Below the pieces are notes generated by a model. The model worked only from the letters and a program-made list of their open reading frames with translations. It was not told the origin of the DNA and did not search any database. From contig JAAUZS010000043.1 of assembly GCA_014804495.1 (NCBI GenBank), positions 1-15,033 on the forward strand: a stretch of DNA of 15,033 nucleotides, read 5' to 3'. Below, one piece after another: positions 7,532 to 14,512 of the stretch. The stretch is from Lachnospiraceae bacterium. GTDB taxonomy: Bacteria; Bacillota; Clostridia; Lachnospirales; Lachnospiraceae. Every line of letters starts with the position of its first letter. The first letter of the stretch is position 1. The translations under genes and the position numbers were made by a program.

Positions 7532-8371
7532 ATGAAAACAGTCTGTCAGGTATGTATGCATCACTGCTCCTTAAACGCCGGTCAGGTAGGGCTTTGCAGG
7601 GCAAGAAAAAATGAGAACGGTCAAATTGTTTGCACAAATTATGGGCATATAACATCAATTGCGCTTGACCCGATTGAGAAAAAGCCGTTGAATATGTTTT
7701 TTCCGGGGAGCATGATTTTATCCGTCGGAAGCTTTGGCTGTAATTTACGCTGCCCTTTTTGCCAGAACCATGAGATTTCCATGGCAGACAGTGAGAGTTC
7801 CTATACAATAGAAATGACTCCGAGTATGTTGGCCGATAAGGCACTGGCATATAAAGGCGCCGGAAACATCGGAGTGGCGTATACCTATAACGAACCTCTG
7901 ATTGGCTGGGAATATGTGCGTGATACTGCCGCCTTAGTGAAAGCTGCCGGAATGAAAAATGTGCTGGTGACAAATGGAACGGCGGAACTTCCGATATTGG
8001 AAGAACTTTTGCCTTACATTGATGCACTGAACATTGACTTAAAAGGATTTCGGCAGGAATACTATGAAAAACTCGGCGGTAGTCTGGAAACTGTAAAAAA
8101 ATTCATTATCCGCGCAGCTGCGGACTGCCATGTGGAACTTACTGCTTTGATTGTACCGGGAGAAAATGATAAAATTTCTGAAATGGAAGAGGAAACAGCG
8201 TGGATTGCTTCTGTGGAAGACTCTGTCGGAAAAAAGATTCCTCTTCATTTAACACGCTTTTTCCCGCGCTATCATATGCTTGATAAAGATGCGACAGATA
8301 TAGCGAGGATACATCGGCTGGCTGATACCGCGAGAAAATATTTGGACTATGTGTTTGTTGGGAATTGTTGA
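7532..8371 (+). CDS. amrS: AmmeMemoRadiSam system radical SAM enzyme
   Basis: A 279-residue cytoplasmic radical SAM protein. The 4Fe-4S cluster motif is CNLRCPFC (C70, C74, C77; CxxxCxxC), preceded by SVGSFG as in pyruvate formate-lyase-activating-type enzymes. The N-terminal segment has extra cysteines, C5-x2-C8-x3-C12 and C22, characteristic of this subfamily and possibly a further metal site. Later elements fitting the radical SAM barrel are TYNEPLIGWEYV, VLVTNGT and ALNIDLKGF. A strong AGGGGG site begins at the last base of the upstream stop and sits 4 nt before the ATG, so it is translated from the same mRNA as the LigB/AMMECR1 fusion. It probably supplies radical chemistry to that partner's pathway; the substrate is unknown. 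No clear terminator follows; a 7-bp hairpin at 8418-8438 lacks a convincing U tract. Confidence 0.93.
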   Translation: MKTVCQVCMHHCSLNAGQVGLCRARKNENGQIVCTNYGHITSIALDPIEKKPLNMFFPGSMILSVGSFGCNLRCPFCQNHEISMADSESSYTIEMTPSMLADKALAYKGAGNIGVAYTYNEPLIGWEYVRDTAALVKAAGMKNVLVTNGTAELPILEELLPYIDALNIDLKGFRQEYYEKLGGSLETVKKFIIRAAADCHVELTALIVPGENDKISEMEEETAWIASVEDSVGKKIPLHLTRFFPRYHMLDKDATDIARIHRLADTARKYLDYVFVGNC

Positions 8372-8486
8372 TTATTATCGTTTAGACTATGCATCTTAAT
8401 ATAGGATATTAACATATTGTCTTTTTAAATGAAAGACATTAGAATAATATTATTGTACCAGATTAAAATAAAGCGAAAGGCATCCC
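8372..8486. repeat. Intergenic hairpin between the radical SAM and glycosyltransferase genes
   Basis: TGTCTTT (8418-8424) and AAAGACA (8432-8438) form a 7-bp stem with a 7-nt loop. The plus-strand tail is AT-rich but not a U run, so terminator function is doubtful. A GAAAGG ribosome site at 8474-8479 serves the next gene. No convincing -35/-10 pair is seen. Confidence 0.3.
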
Positions 8487-9230
8487 ATGTACAAAGTTTC
8501 TTTATTGCTTACGACCTACAATTCTATAGAAAATTTACCAAAAACCCTTGCAAGCATATGCGAACAGACTTATGAGAAAATAGAGGTAGTTATAGTTGAC
8601 GGCAAATCTACAGACGGAACTGTCGATTTGATAGAACAGTTTGCTGTTAATGCTGGGAATGCAGATATAGAAGTAAAATGGATATCTGAGCCGGACAAGG
8701 GTTTATATGATGCCATGAATAAAGCATACAGCATGTGTACCGGAGATATTATAGCAGTCTGTAATGACCGACTTTGTGAAAAGAATGCAGTTGCTGTTTT
8801 TGTGGAGGCGATTGAAAAAGCAGGAGAAGGATGCATTGGCGCACACTCTGATTTAGTATATGTAGATGGTGATAAAGTGGTACGCAGCTGGCATATGGGA
8901 GATGGAAATATTGCGCAGGGATGGATGCCCGGGCATCCTGCACTTTTTTTAAAACGGGAAGTATATGAAAAATACGGTCAATATGATATATCTTTGCGTT
9001 GCGCAGCAGACTATGATTTTATGGTACGATTTTTAAAAGATAATGAGAATAAACTTGCCTATATCCCGACTGTACTGGTTTCCATGTTTTATGGAGGAAC
9101 CAGCAACGCGGGACTGCATAATTATTTAGTATCCTTTAAAGAAGGATATATGGCATTAGTGAAAAACGGTATAAAGCATCCGTTGATGGTCACTTTAAAA
9201 AGAACTTGGAAGGTTTTACGGCAGTTTTAG
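8487..9230 (+). CDS. Glycosyltransferase family 2 (GT-A fold)
   Basis: A 247-residue soluble GT2 enzyme, which would transfer a sugar from a nucleotide-sugar donor, probably to a cell-surface glycan; donor and acceptor cannot be read from sequence. The N-terminus VSLLLTTYNS and the segment VVIVDGKSTDGT (34-45, D38) are the nucleotide-binding start of the GT-A fold. SEPDKGLYDAMNKA (67-80) matches the colanic-acid WcaE-like group. GHPALFLKREVYEKYGQYD and AADYDFMVRF (173-182) are the acceptor-side motifs of the same group. The usual NSDD metal-binding motif is replaced by CNDRL (92-96), leaving one aspartate (D94). There are no membrane segments. It stands alone rather than in a polysaccharide cluster, and its stop overlaps the stop of the convergent deaminase gene by 4 nt. 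Confidence 0.88.
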   Translation: MYKVSLLLTTYNSIENLPKTLASICEQTYEKIEVVIVDGKSTDGTVDLIEQFAVNAGNADIEVKWISEPDKGLYDAMNKAYSMCTGDIIAVCNDRLCEKNAVAVFVEAIEKAGEGCIGAHSDLVYVDGDKVVRSWHMGDGNIAQGWMPGHPALFLKREVYEKYGQYDISLRCAADYDFMVRFLKDNENKLAYIPTVLVSMFYGGTSNAGLHNYLVSFKEGYMALVKNGIKHPLMVTLKRTWKVLRQF

Positions 9231-10528
9231 TAAACCTTCTTATCCAACTCCATCCTTGATATAATTCCATTTATTTTCTTATAAACCAACTCCTCATCTA
9301 TCGTCAGCAGCTTACGGTGTTCCATTGTAATCTGACCGTCAATGATAACGGTATCCACCTCGGAACCGTTTGCAGAATAGGAAAGCCCTGCAATCAGGTT
9401 ATTTCTTGGAGTGAGAGATGGGTTATTCAAATCCAGAATAGCCAAATCTGCTTTTTTGCCCACTTCTATAGAACCGATTTCTTTTTCTAACCCTAATGCT
9501 TTTGCGCCGTTTATTGTTGCAATGCGGAAGCCTTCTTTTGCGCTTATGCACTGAGGAGTTTTACCGGTTCCCTTGTGAATAAGTGTAAGCAGGCTAAGCT
9601 CGTGGAACATATTCAGGCAGTTGTTGCTTGCTGCGCCATCTGTGCCGAGACAGACATTTACGCCTTTATCCAGCATTTTTGCAATAGGTGCGAAACCGTT
9701 ACCCAGCTTCATATTACTTGCAGGATTGGTGACAACGCTGACATTATGCGCCTTCAAAATGTCGATGTCTTTGTCCGTTACCTGAACGCAATGCGCTGCA
9801 ATCGCGGGAACATCAAAAATTCCCGTTTTCTCTGCTAATTCGATGGGGGTACAGCCGTATTTTTCCTGAATCTGCTCGATTTCGCTGACACTCTCAGACA
9901 AGTGGACATGTATTCTCATGCCGTTCTTTTTGGCTTCGCCTGAAACAATTTTTAAGAATTCATCGTCACAGGTATAAGGGGCGTGGGGACCCAGCATAAA
10001 GGTCAGTCTGTCGCAGTCTTTTGCAGCGTCGCGTTCCTCATATGCCTGACGCAGTCTCATTTGTCCGCCTTCATCATTACCGTTGCCGACCAGACCGCGG
10101 CAGATTACTGCGCGCATACCGGACTCCTTGACGGCACGTGTAGTCTGGTGAATATTCATCTGCATATCGTTAAAGCAGGTAGTTCCGCTTTTCATCATTT
10201 CGATTATAGCCAGATTAGCGCCCCAGTATGTATCTTCATCAGTCATTTTCTGCTCAATCGGGTCTATAGTGCCAAAGAGCCAATCCATAAAAGACAGGTC
10301 ATCTGCAACATTTCTCATGAAAGACATGTAAGAATGTGTATGACAGTTAATCAATCCGGGAATAACCAGTTTGTCAGTCCCGTCGATTGCCTTGTCTTCT
10401 GTAAAGCCGGAAGGCATCTGATCGATTCCGGTAATCCGGTCTTTTTCTATATAAATACTTGTTTCCTTAATGACATCTTTTTCTCCCTGTGGTACGATTA
10501 CCAGTGCATTTTTAATTACGATTCCCAT
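9227..10528 (-). CDS. mtaD: Amidohydrolase, 5-methylthioadenosine/S-adenosylhomocysteine deaminase type
   Basis: 433 residues, TrzA/SsnA-like branch of the metal-dependent amidohydrolases. Likely metal and catalytic residues are H63 and H65 (NCHTHSYMSFMRNVADD), H209 and E212 (HVHLSE), H246 (AAHCVQV) and D297 (GTDGAASNN). Family members deaminate 5-methylthioadenosine, S-adenosylhomocysteine or adenosine to inosine derivatives and recycle by-products of S-adenosylmethionine use. Exact substrate preference cannot be assigned from sequence, and related enzymes deaminate other aromatic amines. AGGAGGA at 10535-10541 gives a strong ribosome site for the ATG at 10528. It lies 72 nt downstream of the hydroxyacid dehydrogenase gene on the same strand and may share its transcript. 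Its stop interlocks with that of the convergent glycosyltransferase gene. Confidence 0.87.
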   Translation of the reverse strand: MGIVIKNALVIVPQGEKDVIKETSIYIEKDRITGIDQMPSGFTEDKAIDGTDKLVIPGLINCHTHSYMSFMRNVADDLSFMDWLFGTIDPIEQKMTDEDTYWGANLAIIEMMKSGTTCFNDMQMNIHQTTRAVKESGMRAVICRGLVGNGNDEGGQMRLRQAYEERDAAKDCDRLTFMLGPHAPYTCDDEFLKIVSGEAKKNGMRIHVHLSESVSEIEQIQEKYGCTPIELAEKTGIFDVPAIAAHCVQVTDKDIDILKAHNVSVVTNPASNMKLGNGFAPIAKMLDKGVNVCLGTDGAASNNCLNMFHELSLLTLIHKGTGKTPQCISAKEGFRIATINGAKALGLEKEIGSIEVGKKADLAILDLNNPSLTPRNNLIAGLSYSANGSEVDTVIIDGQITMEHRKLLTIDEELVYKKINGIISRMELDKKVY

Positions 10529-10551
10529 AAATAATCCTCCTAGATTTTAAT

Positions 10552-10594
10552 AAGAATTACGAAGCAATTCTTGTAGCCGAGTGCATTGGCACTC
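10552..10594 (-). repeat. Two tandem hairpins between the dehydrogenase and deaminase genes
   Basis: GAGTGC/GCACTC (10579-10594, loop of 4) and AAGAATT/AATTCTT (10552-10572, loop of 7) lie in the 72-nt gap. Neither has a U run after it on the minus strand. The first is followed by CTTTTTATA on the plus strand, so it could stop stray plus-strand transcripts. They could equally stabilise a processed mRNA end or set the ratio of the two gene products. Confidence 0.4.
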
Positions 10595-10600
10595 ATCTTT

Positions 10601-11560
10601 TTATAAGTTTACAACATTCCTGTTCTCTCCGTTCAGGAACGCCTCAATGTTCTTAACAACTTCTTCTATCAGCCGGGTTCTGGACTCTATGCTTGCCCAT
10701 GACATATGCGGAGTAATGATCAGCTTAGTGCTGTCCTTAATCTGGCTCAAAGGATTAGAATGCTCCATTGGTTCTTTTTCCAGAACATCCAAACCGGCAG
10801 CAGCAATCTTCTCTTCCGTCAGAGCCTGATATAAATCCTGTGTATTTACGACAGGTCCTCTTGCAACGTTAATCAGGATTGCCGTTTTTTTCATTTTATC
10901 AAAAGCATCCTTATTAATAAGATTCCGCGTCCTGTCGCTGAGCGGACAGTGGAGGGATAAAATATCAGATTCTTTGAGCAGCGTATCAAAATCAACCCTT
11001 TCATATTCCGTACAGGTGCTTTTTCCGGAAGCAGAATAAAAAATGATGCGACATCCGAAAGCCTTAGCTATAGAAGCCACCCTATGTCCGATATTGCCCA
11101 TACCGACAATGCCCCATGTTTTTCCTTCCAGTTCATTAAAGGTTCTGTCAAAATTGGAAAAAAACGTTTGTGCGCTGTAAGCTCCTGACTTTACATAATC
11201 GTCATAATGTGCCAATTTTTCTGACAGCGCAAGTGCAAGCAGTAGAGTATGCTGTGCGACTGCTGATGAGCAGTAATTAACGACATTGGCAACCTTGATG
11301 CCTCTGGATTTACAATACTCTAAATCCACGTTATCATATCCCGTTGCAAACAGGCAGATAAGCTTTACGTTTGGAGCGTCTTTTAAAGTGCTTTCGTTTA
11401 ACGGGGCTTTATTGGCAATGACAATATCAAGATCCTTTACTCTTTCTGCTGTATTCTCGGCAGATGTATTAGGATAATATGTAACCTCTCCGAATTTTTC
11501 GAGTGCAGATATATCAATATCCGTACCTGCGCTGTTTCGTTCCAGAACTGCCAGTTTCAT
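10601..11560 (-). CDS. D-2-hydroxyacid dehydrogenase, NAD-dependent (hydroxypyruvate/glycerate dehydrogenase-like)
   Basis: A 319-residue cytoplasmic oxidoreductase. The Rossmann NAD-binding motif is GMGNIG (153-158). The catalytic triad is visible: R234 in NVARGPVVN, E263 in DVLEKEP and H285 in TPHMSWAS. The HMSWAS block followed by ESRTRLIEEVVKNIEAF resembles glycerate/hydroxypyruvate reductases more than lactate or phosphoglycerate dehydrogenases. Length is normal, and there is no C-terminal ACT domain. Start: the ATG at 11560 with GGGAGG at 11568-11573 is preferred over an upstream ATG at 11605, whose extension would add 15 residues not typical of the family and lies in the spacer. It is read toward the deaminase gene. 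The exact 2-oxoacid substrate is uncertain. Confidence 0.9.
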   Translation of the reverse strand: MKLAVLERNSAGTDIDISALEKFGEVTYYPNTSAENTAERVKDLDIVIANKAPLNESTLKDAPNVKLICLFATGYDNVDLEYCKSRGIKVANVVNYCSSAVAQHTLLLALALSEKLAHYDDYVKSGAYSAQTFFSNFDRTFNELEGKTWGIVGMGNIGHRVASIAKAFGCRIIFYSASGKSTCTEYERVDFDTLLKESDILSLHCPLSDRTRNLINKDAFDKMKKTAILINVARGPVVNTQDLYQALTEEKIAAAGLDVLEKEPMEHSNPLSQIKDSTKLIITPHMSWASIESRTRLIEEVVKNIEAFLNGENRNVVNL

Positions 11561-11582
11561 TTGATTTCCTCCCTGCGGCGTT

Positions 11583-11588
11583 ATTATA
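11583..11588 (-). promoter_or_regulatory. Candidate -10 box for the dehydrogenase gene
   Basis: The minus strand reads TATAAT between the methyltransferase terminator and the dehydrogenase ribosome site. A -35 at proper spacing is poor because that position falls in the terminator's T run. The leader would be under 20 nt. Confidence 0.3.
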
Positions 11589-11605
11589 TGAATTAAGTCT
11601 AGCAC

Positions 11606-11650
11606 AAAAAAGAGCAGTTTACCACTATAAAAGATGTGATTTATCTGCTC
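11606..11650 (-). terminator. Rho-independent terminator of the methyltransferase gene
   Basis: On the minus strand GAGCAG (11650-11645) pairs with CTGCTC (11617-11612) around a longer, imperfectly paired middle that includes CAC/GTG, and six T residues follow at once (11611-11606). It starts 11 nt after the methyltransferase stop. The plus-strand flank is also T-rich, so it may act in both directions. Confidence 0.65.
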
Positions 11651-11661
11651 ATTTCTTTTTC

Positions 11662-12261
11662 TTATTGCTTAGTGATAATTGCTATAGCACAGGGCATTCT
11701 TCCGTCAACAATATAATAGTCAACATTTTTATATCCTGCATCTTCAAAGAACTTTTTATATGAATTGATATCAAATTGCCGCTTAAAATTCGCTCCTGCC
11801 AATTCAAGCAAACGAACCGCCTTTTGATTAACTCCGTCAGAAGCATTAATATATGTAGGAATAATGATTTGGCCGCCTGTTTTACATACCCTTACTAATT
11901 CTTTTATTGCAGCATAAGGGTCTTCTAATAAATGTATCACATTTCCTGCGACGACCTTGTCAAATCTGTTGTCACGGCATTTTATCTGTGTCATATCTGC
12001 ACGTCTTAATTTAATATTGTCATACTGCCGACAGTTTTTAGCAGTTTGTTTTAACATCCCTTCAGAAAAATCCGTTGTAATTAACTGTTTGCATTTAGGA
12101 GCAATATATTTGCTGATAGCACCCGTACCGCAGGCACACTCGAGCACAATATCATTCTGCTCGATTTCTTCAGCTACCTTTTTACCCAAATTCCGATACA
12201 CTTTACCATTGTATGCGGTTTCAAAAAAATCATATAATCCAGATACTTTATCCCAGAACAT
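11662..12261 (-). CDS. Class I SAM-dependent methyltransferase
   Basis: A 199-residue soluble methyltransferase of the Methyltransf_11/UbiE-like type. Motif I is LECACGTGAIS (40-50), with the glycine loop G45 and G47 binding S-adenosylmethionine. The acidic residue after motif I is D64 in ITTDFSEGML. Motif II-III elements are RADMTQI (D89) and FDKVVAGNVIHLLEDP (100-115), and VCKTGGQIIIPTY follows. The C-terminal half, with an NSYKKFFEDAGYKNV-like segment, fits the substrate cap of small-molecule methyltransferases, but the substrate cannot be named. A GAAAGGAAG ribosome site (12268-12276) supports the ATG at 12261. It is a single-gene unit with its own promoter (12299-12327) and terminator (11606-11650), so despite its strand it is probably independent of the dehydrogenase-deaminase pair. 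Confidence 0.9.
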   Translation of the reverse strand: MFWDKVSGLYDFFETAYNGKVYRNLGKKVAEEIEQNDIVLECACGTGAISKYIAPKCKQLITTDFSEGMLKQTAKNCRQYDNIKLRRADMTQIKCRDNRFDKVVAGNVIHLLEDPYAAIKELVRVCKTGGQIIIPTYINASDGVNQKAVRLLELAGANFKRQFDINSYKKFFEDAGYKNVDYYIVDGRMPCAIAIITKQ

Positions 12262-12298
12262 ATATTTCTTCCTTTCAAATTATTATTCTATTGTTGTA

Positions 12299-12327
12299 AT
12301 TATAGTATATTTATGGAAGTAATACAA
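12299..12327 (-). promoter_or_regulatory. Sigma-A promoter for the methyltransferase gene
   Basis: On the minus strand TTGTAT (12327-12322), 17 bp and a perfect TATAAT (12304-12299). The leader would be about 30 nt and ends in the GAAAGGAAG ribosome site. Confidence 0.6.
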
Positions 12328-12389
12328 TTTTGAATTAAACGGGTTCATATTATAAATCAATGATTATCTCACACAGACCATGCCATTTG

Positions 12390-12398
12390 TGTTATACT
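12390..12398 (+). promoter_or_regulatory. Extended -10 promoter for the DinB-like gene
   Basis: TGTTATACT combines a TGn extension with the -10 box TATACT (12393-12398), 10 bp ahead of a GGAGG ribosome site at 12409-12413. No good -35 is seen, as is usual for extended -10 promoters. It is divergent from the methyltransferase promoter. Confidence 0.5.
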
Positions 12399-12421
12399 AA
12401 AGTCAGCCGGAGGTAATTGTT

Positions 12422-13078
12422 ATGAATAAGGAATGGTCTGAACTTAATAAAACAATGCAATCGCAAATTAAGAGGAAAGATACCTATGAAGCGGGTATTG
12501 CTACTTTGTTCAATTTACGGAATCAGCTAATACAGGTCTTTGCATCATTCAATGATGAATTAAGCAGAGAAGAATTTGATGCAATACCTTTTATAAATGC
12601 AGACGGCTATCATAGCAAAACGATTGCTTATTCAATGTGGCATATTTTCCGTATTGAAGATATAGTTGCGCATGTATTAATAGCCGAAGATGAACAGGTA
12701 TTCTTTGCGGGCAATTATCAAGAGCGTATCAATTCGCCTATAATAACAACAGGAAATGAACTTGTAAAGCAACAGATTGCAGATTTTTCAAAGCAGCTTA
12801 ATCTGAAGGATCTATATTCATATATTTTTGAAGTAAAGGAAAGCACTGAGAAGATACTCAGAAGCTTATTTTTTGACGATTTGAAAAAGAAAGTATCAGA
12901 AGAAAGAAAAGAGTACTTAAAATCGTTGAATGTTGTAAGCACAGATGAAAATGCAATCTGGCTGATTGATTATTGGTGTAATAAAGACATTCGTGGGTTA
13001 ATTCAAATGCCGCTTTCAAGACATTGGATCATGCACTTGGAAGCAAGTCTGCGCATTAAAAATAAAATACATCTGTAA
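12422..13078 (+). CDS. DinB-like four-helix-bundle metal-binding protein
   Basis: A 218-residue, mainly helical soluble protein. The DinB superfamily has a His triad that binds a divalent metal: here H74 in YSMWHIFRIED and the pair H201/H205 in SRHWIMHLEASLRI, in the expected second and last helices. Many members are thiol-transferases or unassigned enzymes, often for bacillithiol or mycothiol, but nothing here fixes a substrate; a DNA-damage role should not be assumed from the name. The middle helix region (about 115-165) is rich in Lys and Glu. GGAGG (12409-12413) sits 8 nt before the ATG. The gene has its own extended -10 promoter and is followed by an AT-rich hairpin terminator, so it is a single-gene unit. 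Confidence 0.72.
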   Translation: MNKEWSELNKTMQSQIKRKDTYEAGIATLFNLRNQLIQVFASFNDELSREEFDAIPFINADGYHSKTIAYSMWHIFRIEDIVAHVLIAEDEQVFFAGNYQERINSPIITTGNELVKQQIADFSKQLNLKDLYSYIFEVKESTEKILRSLFFDDLKKKVSEERKEYLKSLNVVSTDENAIWLIDYWCNKDIRGLIQMPLSRHWIMHLEASLRIKNKIHL

Positions 13079-13097
13079 GTGCAGAATCGCAATATGT

Positions 13098-13121
13098 ATA
13101 ATGATTTCAATCATTATTTTT
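13098..13121 (+). terminator. AT-rich hairpin terminator after the DinB-like gene
   Basis: ATAATGATT (13098-13106) and AATCATTAT (13109-13117) form an 8-bp stem with a 4-nt loop, followed by TTTT to 13121. It starts 20 nt after the stop. It is weak in GC but well formed. The convergent TrmH gene ends 29 nt beyond it, and no separate minus-strand U tract is seen. Confidence 0.6.
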
Positions 13122-13149
13122 AACGAAAAATGCAATATCAATCGAAGCT

Positions 13150-13905
13150 TTACGCTTTACCACCCGCACTTTTCGCGGTATCTTTGCAAAATTCATAAAT
13201 ACCGATTCCTGTTGCCAATGACAAATTTAACGAATCGATATCGTGTGTATGTGAAATCACCACACTCTTTCCAATATTTAAATAGCTTGCCTCCAACCCG
13301 CTTGCTTCATTTCCAAAGATTAGGGCAAACGGTTTGTTTTTCGGATGTTTTAAAGTTTCAAGCCTATACTTTCCGTTTAACATAAAAGGATAGCTCTCCC
13401 GTTCGTTTCCATATTCCTGATTATACTGCTCAAAACAGGAAAAATATTCGAATTTTACTCGAAAGAATGCGCCCATTGATGCCCGGATTACCTTAGGATG
13501 AAAAATATCAACCGCAGGCTCGATCAAAGCTAAATTTGTAATACCAAACCCCACGCAGCTTCTGATGATCGTCCCAAGATTCCCCATATCACTTGGATTT
13601 ACTAATACCACGTGATTAACATTGTGCTCCAGTTTATAATGATATTTTTTAAAAACGCCAATAATCATACAGTTATCTTTATCACGTATTTTTTCTACAG
13701 GTTTGTCACTATAAACTATTTTTACATCCGCTTTTTCGCATTCCTGTTTTAATTTTTCATGGAGCTCTGCATTTGCATCCGAATGAACCAAAATCATTTC
13801 TGCCATTTCCGGCTTATTTAGTAATAGTTCAAATGTCGGAAAAGACCCTAAGCTATAGGAATACGCATCTTTTTTTCTATACTTTTTTATCTCGTTTACT
13901 GTCAT
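13150..13905 (-). CDS. TrmH/SpoU family (SPOUT) RNA 2'-O-methyltransferase
   Basis: A 251-residue enzyme that would methylate ribose in tRNA or rRNA using S-adenosylmethionine. The three SPOUT motifs are present: motif 1 NPSDMGNLGTIIRS (103-116, with R115), motif 2 ALIFGNEASGL (194-204) and motif 3 DSLNLSLATGIGIYEF (224-239), which together make the trefoil-knot cofactor site. An N-terminal part of about 95 residues (AYSYSLGSFPTFELLL) fits the RNA-binding lobe found before the catalytic domain. The specific RNA target is not deducible. Start: ATG 13905 is chosen because AGGTGG (13922-13917) lies 11 nt upstream; the frame can extend seven codons to a TTG at 13926, but that codon lacks its own ribosome site. 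It converges on the DinB-like gene. Confidence 0.88.
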   Translation of the reverse strand: MTVNEIKKYRKKDAYSYSLGSFPTFELLLNKPEMAEMILVHSDANAELHEKLKQECEKADVKIVYSDKPVEKIRDKDNCMIIGVFKKYHYKLEHNVNHVVLVNPSDMGNLGTIIRSCVGFGITNLALIEPAVDIFHPKVIRASMGAFFRVKFEYFSCFEQYNQEYGNERESYPFMLNGKYRLETLKHPKNKPFALIFGNEASGLEASYLNIGKSVVISHTHDIDSLNLSLATGIGIYEFCKDTAKSAGGKA

Positions 13906-14025
13906 TGGCTTTCTCACCACCTGCAATTATAAATTATTCCTATACTGACAAGTAAACTATATAATACATAAAGAAATATATCGAGTCGATAAAATAACTA
14001 TAGTAGTTTTTGATAATTATACTTA

Positions 14026-14073
14026 TTATAAAAATAAATCTCCCGAATTCATTGTACTTAATGTTCCGGGAGA
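14026..14073 (-). terminator. Rho-independent terminator of the CD3324-like HTH gene
   Basis: TCTCCCG (14039-14045) pairs with CGGGAGA (14067-14073), with further weak pairing inside the loop. On the minus strand the stem is followed by TTTATTTTTATAAT. It lies 11 nt after the HTH gene stop. Confidence 0.6.
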
Positions 14074-14084
14074 TTCCTCTGATT

Positions 14085-14348
14085 CTATTTTTTCTGATAA
14101 ATTATTTTTTTAATTGTACTGCCGGATAATCCGAATTTTTTTGCGAGTTCTTCAACCGACATTCCGCCGTAAAATAATTCCTTTATCCGACTGTTTCTTT
14201 CCGAATAGAACTTCTTTGACCCGCTGACTGCACCCCACTTCTGTTTGGATTCAGTCTTGGGAATATATAAAAGTTCCCCTTCGATATAATATTGAATCTC
14301 CCGCAGTAATCCGGGAGGTAAAATTTCTGCTGCATTCTTATACTTCAT
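14085..14348 (-). CDS. Small helix-turn-helix protein, CD3324 family-like
   Basis: 87 residues. The N-terminal half, MKYKNAAEILPPGLLREIQ then YIEGELLYIPK, and the central KWGAVSGSKKFYSERNSRI match the pattern of the small CD3324-type proteins of Clostridia. The C-terminal part, SVEELAKKFGLSGSTIKKII (64-83), is a clear helix-turn-helix of the Mor/resolvase type, so DNA binding is likely, though the target is unknown. ATG 14348 is chosen over an in-frame ATG at 14384 because AGGAG sits 9 nt upstream of it and the conserved N-terminus begins there. Upstream on the same strand are a 23-codon reading frame and an 11-bp hairpin, so expression may be controlled in the leader. A U-rich terminator follows directly. 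Confidence 0.72.
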   Translation of the reverse strand: MKYKNAAEILPPGLLREIQYYIEGELLYIPKTESKQKWGAVSGSKKFYSERNSRIKELFYGGMSVEELAKKFGLSGSTIKKIIYQKK

Positions 14349-14415
14349 CTCTTCCCGCTCCTTATCTATTAAATTAATAAACAAGCGCAGAAACAGCAGA
14401 TATATAGTATTGTCA

Positions 14416-14455
14416 GCCCATACAGATTTCTATATAACTGCTATTCTGCATGGGC
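14416..14455 (-). promoter_or_regulatory. Leader hairpin overlapping the end of the 23-codon frame
   Basis: In the minus-strand RNA GCCCAUGCAGA (14455-14445) pairs with UCUGUAUGGGC (14426-14416) over 11 bp with one G-U wobble and an 18-nt loop. The same site read on the plus strand has an A-C mismatch, which suggests that the minus-strand RNA is the functional one. The first arm lies inside the last codons of the small frame. No U run follows, so it is not a simple terminator. Confidence 0.5.
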
Positions 14456-14512
14456 ATTGGGATTTAACACACGACTGAATCCACATAAACTTTTTATCAT
14501 TTCTATATTCAT
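14441..14512 (-). CDS. Possible 23-residue peptide or leader ORF upstream of the HTH gene
   Basis: An ATG at 14512 with the ribosome site GAAAGAGGTGG (14528-14518), 5 nt away, opens a frame of 23 codons that ends in TAG at 14443-14441. The peptide starts MNIEMIKSLCGFSR and ends NPNAHAE, with a single cysteine at position 10. It has no signal peptide or obvious antimicrobial character. It ends about 90 nt before the HTH gene start, and its final codons form one arm of the hairpin at 14416-14455, so a ribosome translating it would melt that hairpin. The strong ribosome site is the main evidence. It could be a leader peptide controlling the HTH gene, a signalling peptide, or a chance frame. Confidence 0.45.
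   Translation of the reverse strand: MNIEMIKSLCGFSRVLNPNAHAE

Noticed and set aside
7527..8027. Minus-strand open frame of 166 codons opposite the radical SAM gene.
   Set aside because: It is a shadow of a gene with an unmistakable CxxxCxxC motif; the translation is Ser/Arg/Pro-rich with no recognisable domain.
8443..8454. 12-bp palindrome AATAATATTATT upstream of the glycosyltransferase.
   Set aside because: It is composed only of A and T in an AT-rich spacer, so a chance palindrome is likely and no promoter element is placed sensibly beside it.
6058..8460. The 13-mer TATTATTGTACCA occurs at 6058-6070 and again at 8448-8460.
   Set aside because: A 13-base AT-rich match is expected by chance in 15 kb, and the flanks share nothing. 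I do not treat it as a repeat or attachment-site pair.
9983..10534. Long open frame (183 codons) on the plus strand opposite the deaminase gene.
   Set aside because: The deaminase on the other strand has clear family motifs and a strong ribosome site. The antisense frame has low-complexity, Cys/His/Ile-rich translation and no ribosome site.
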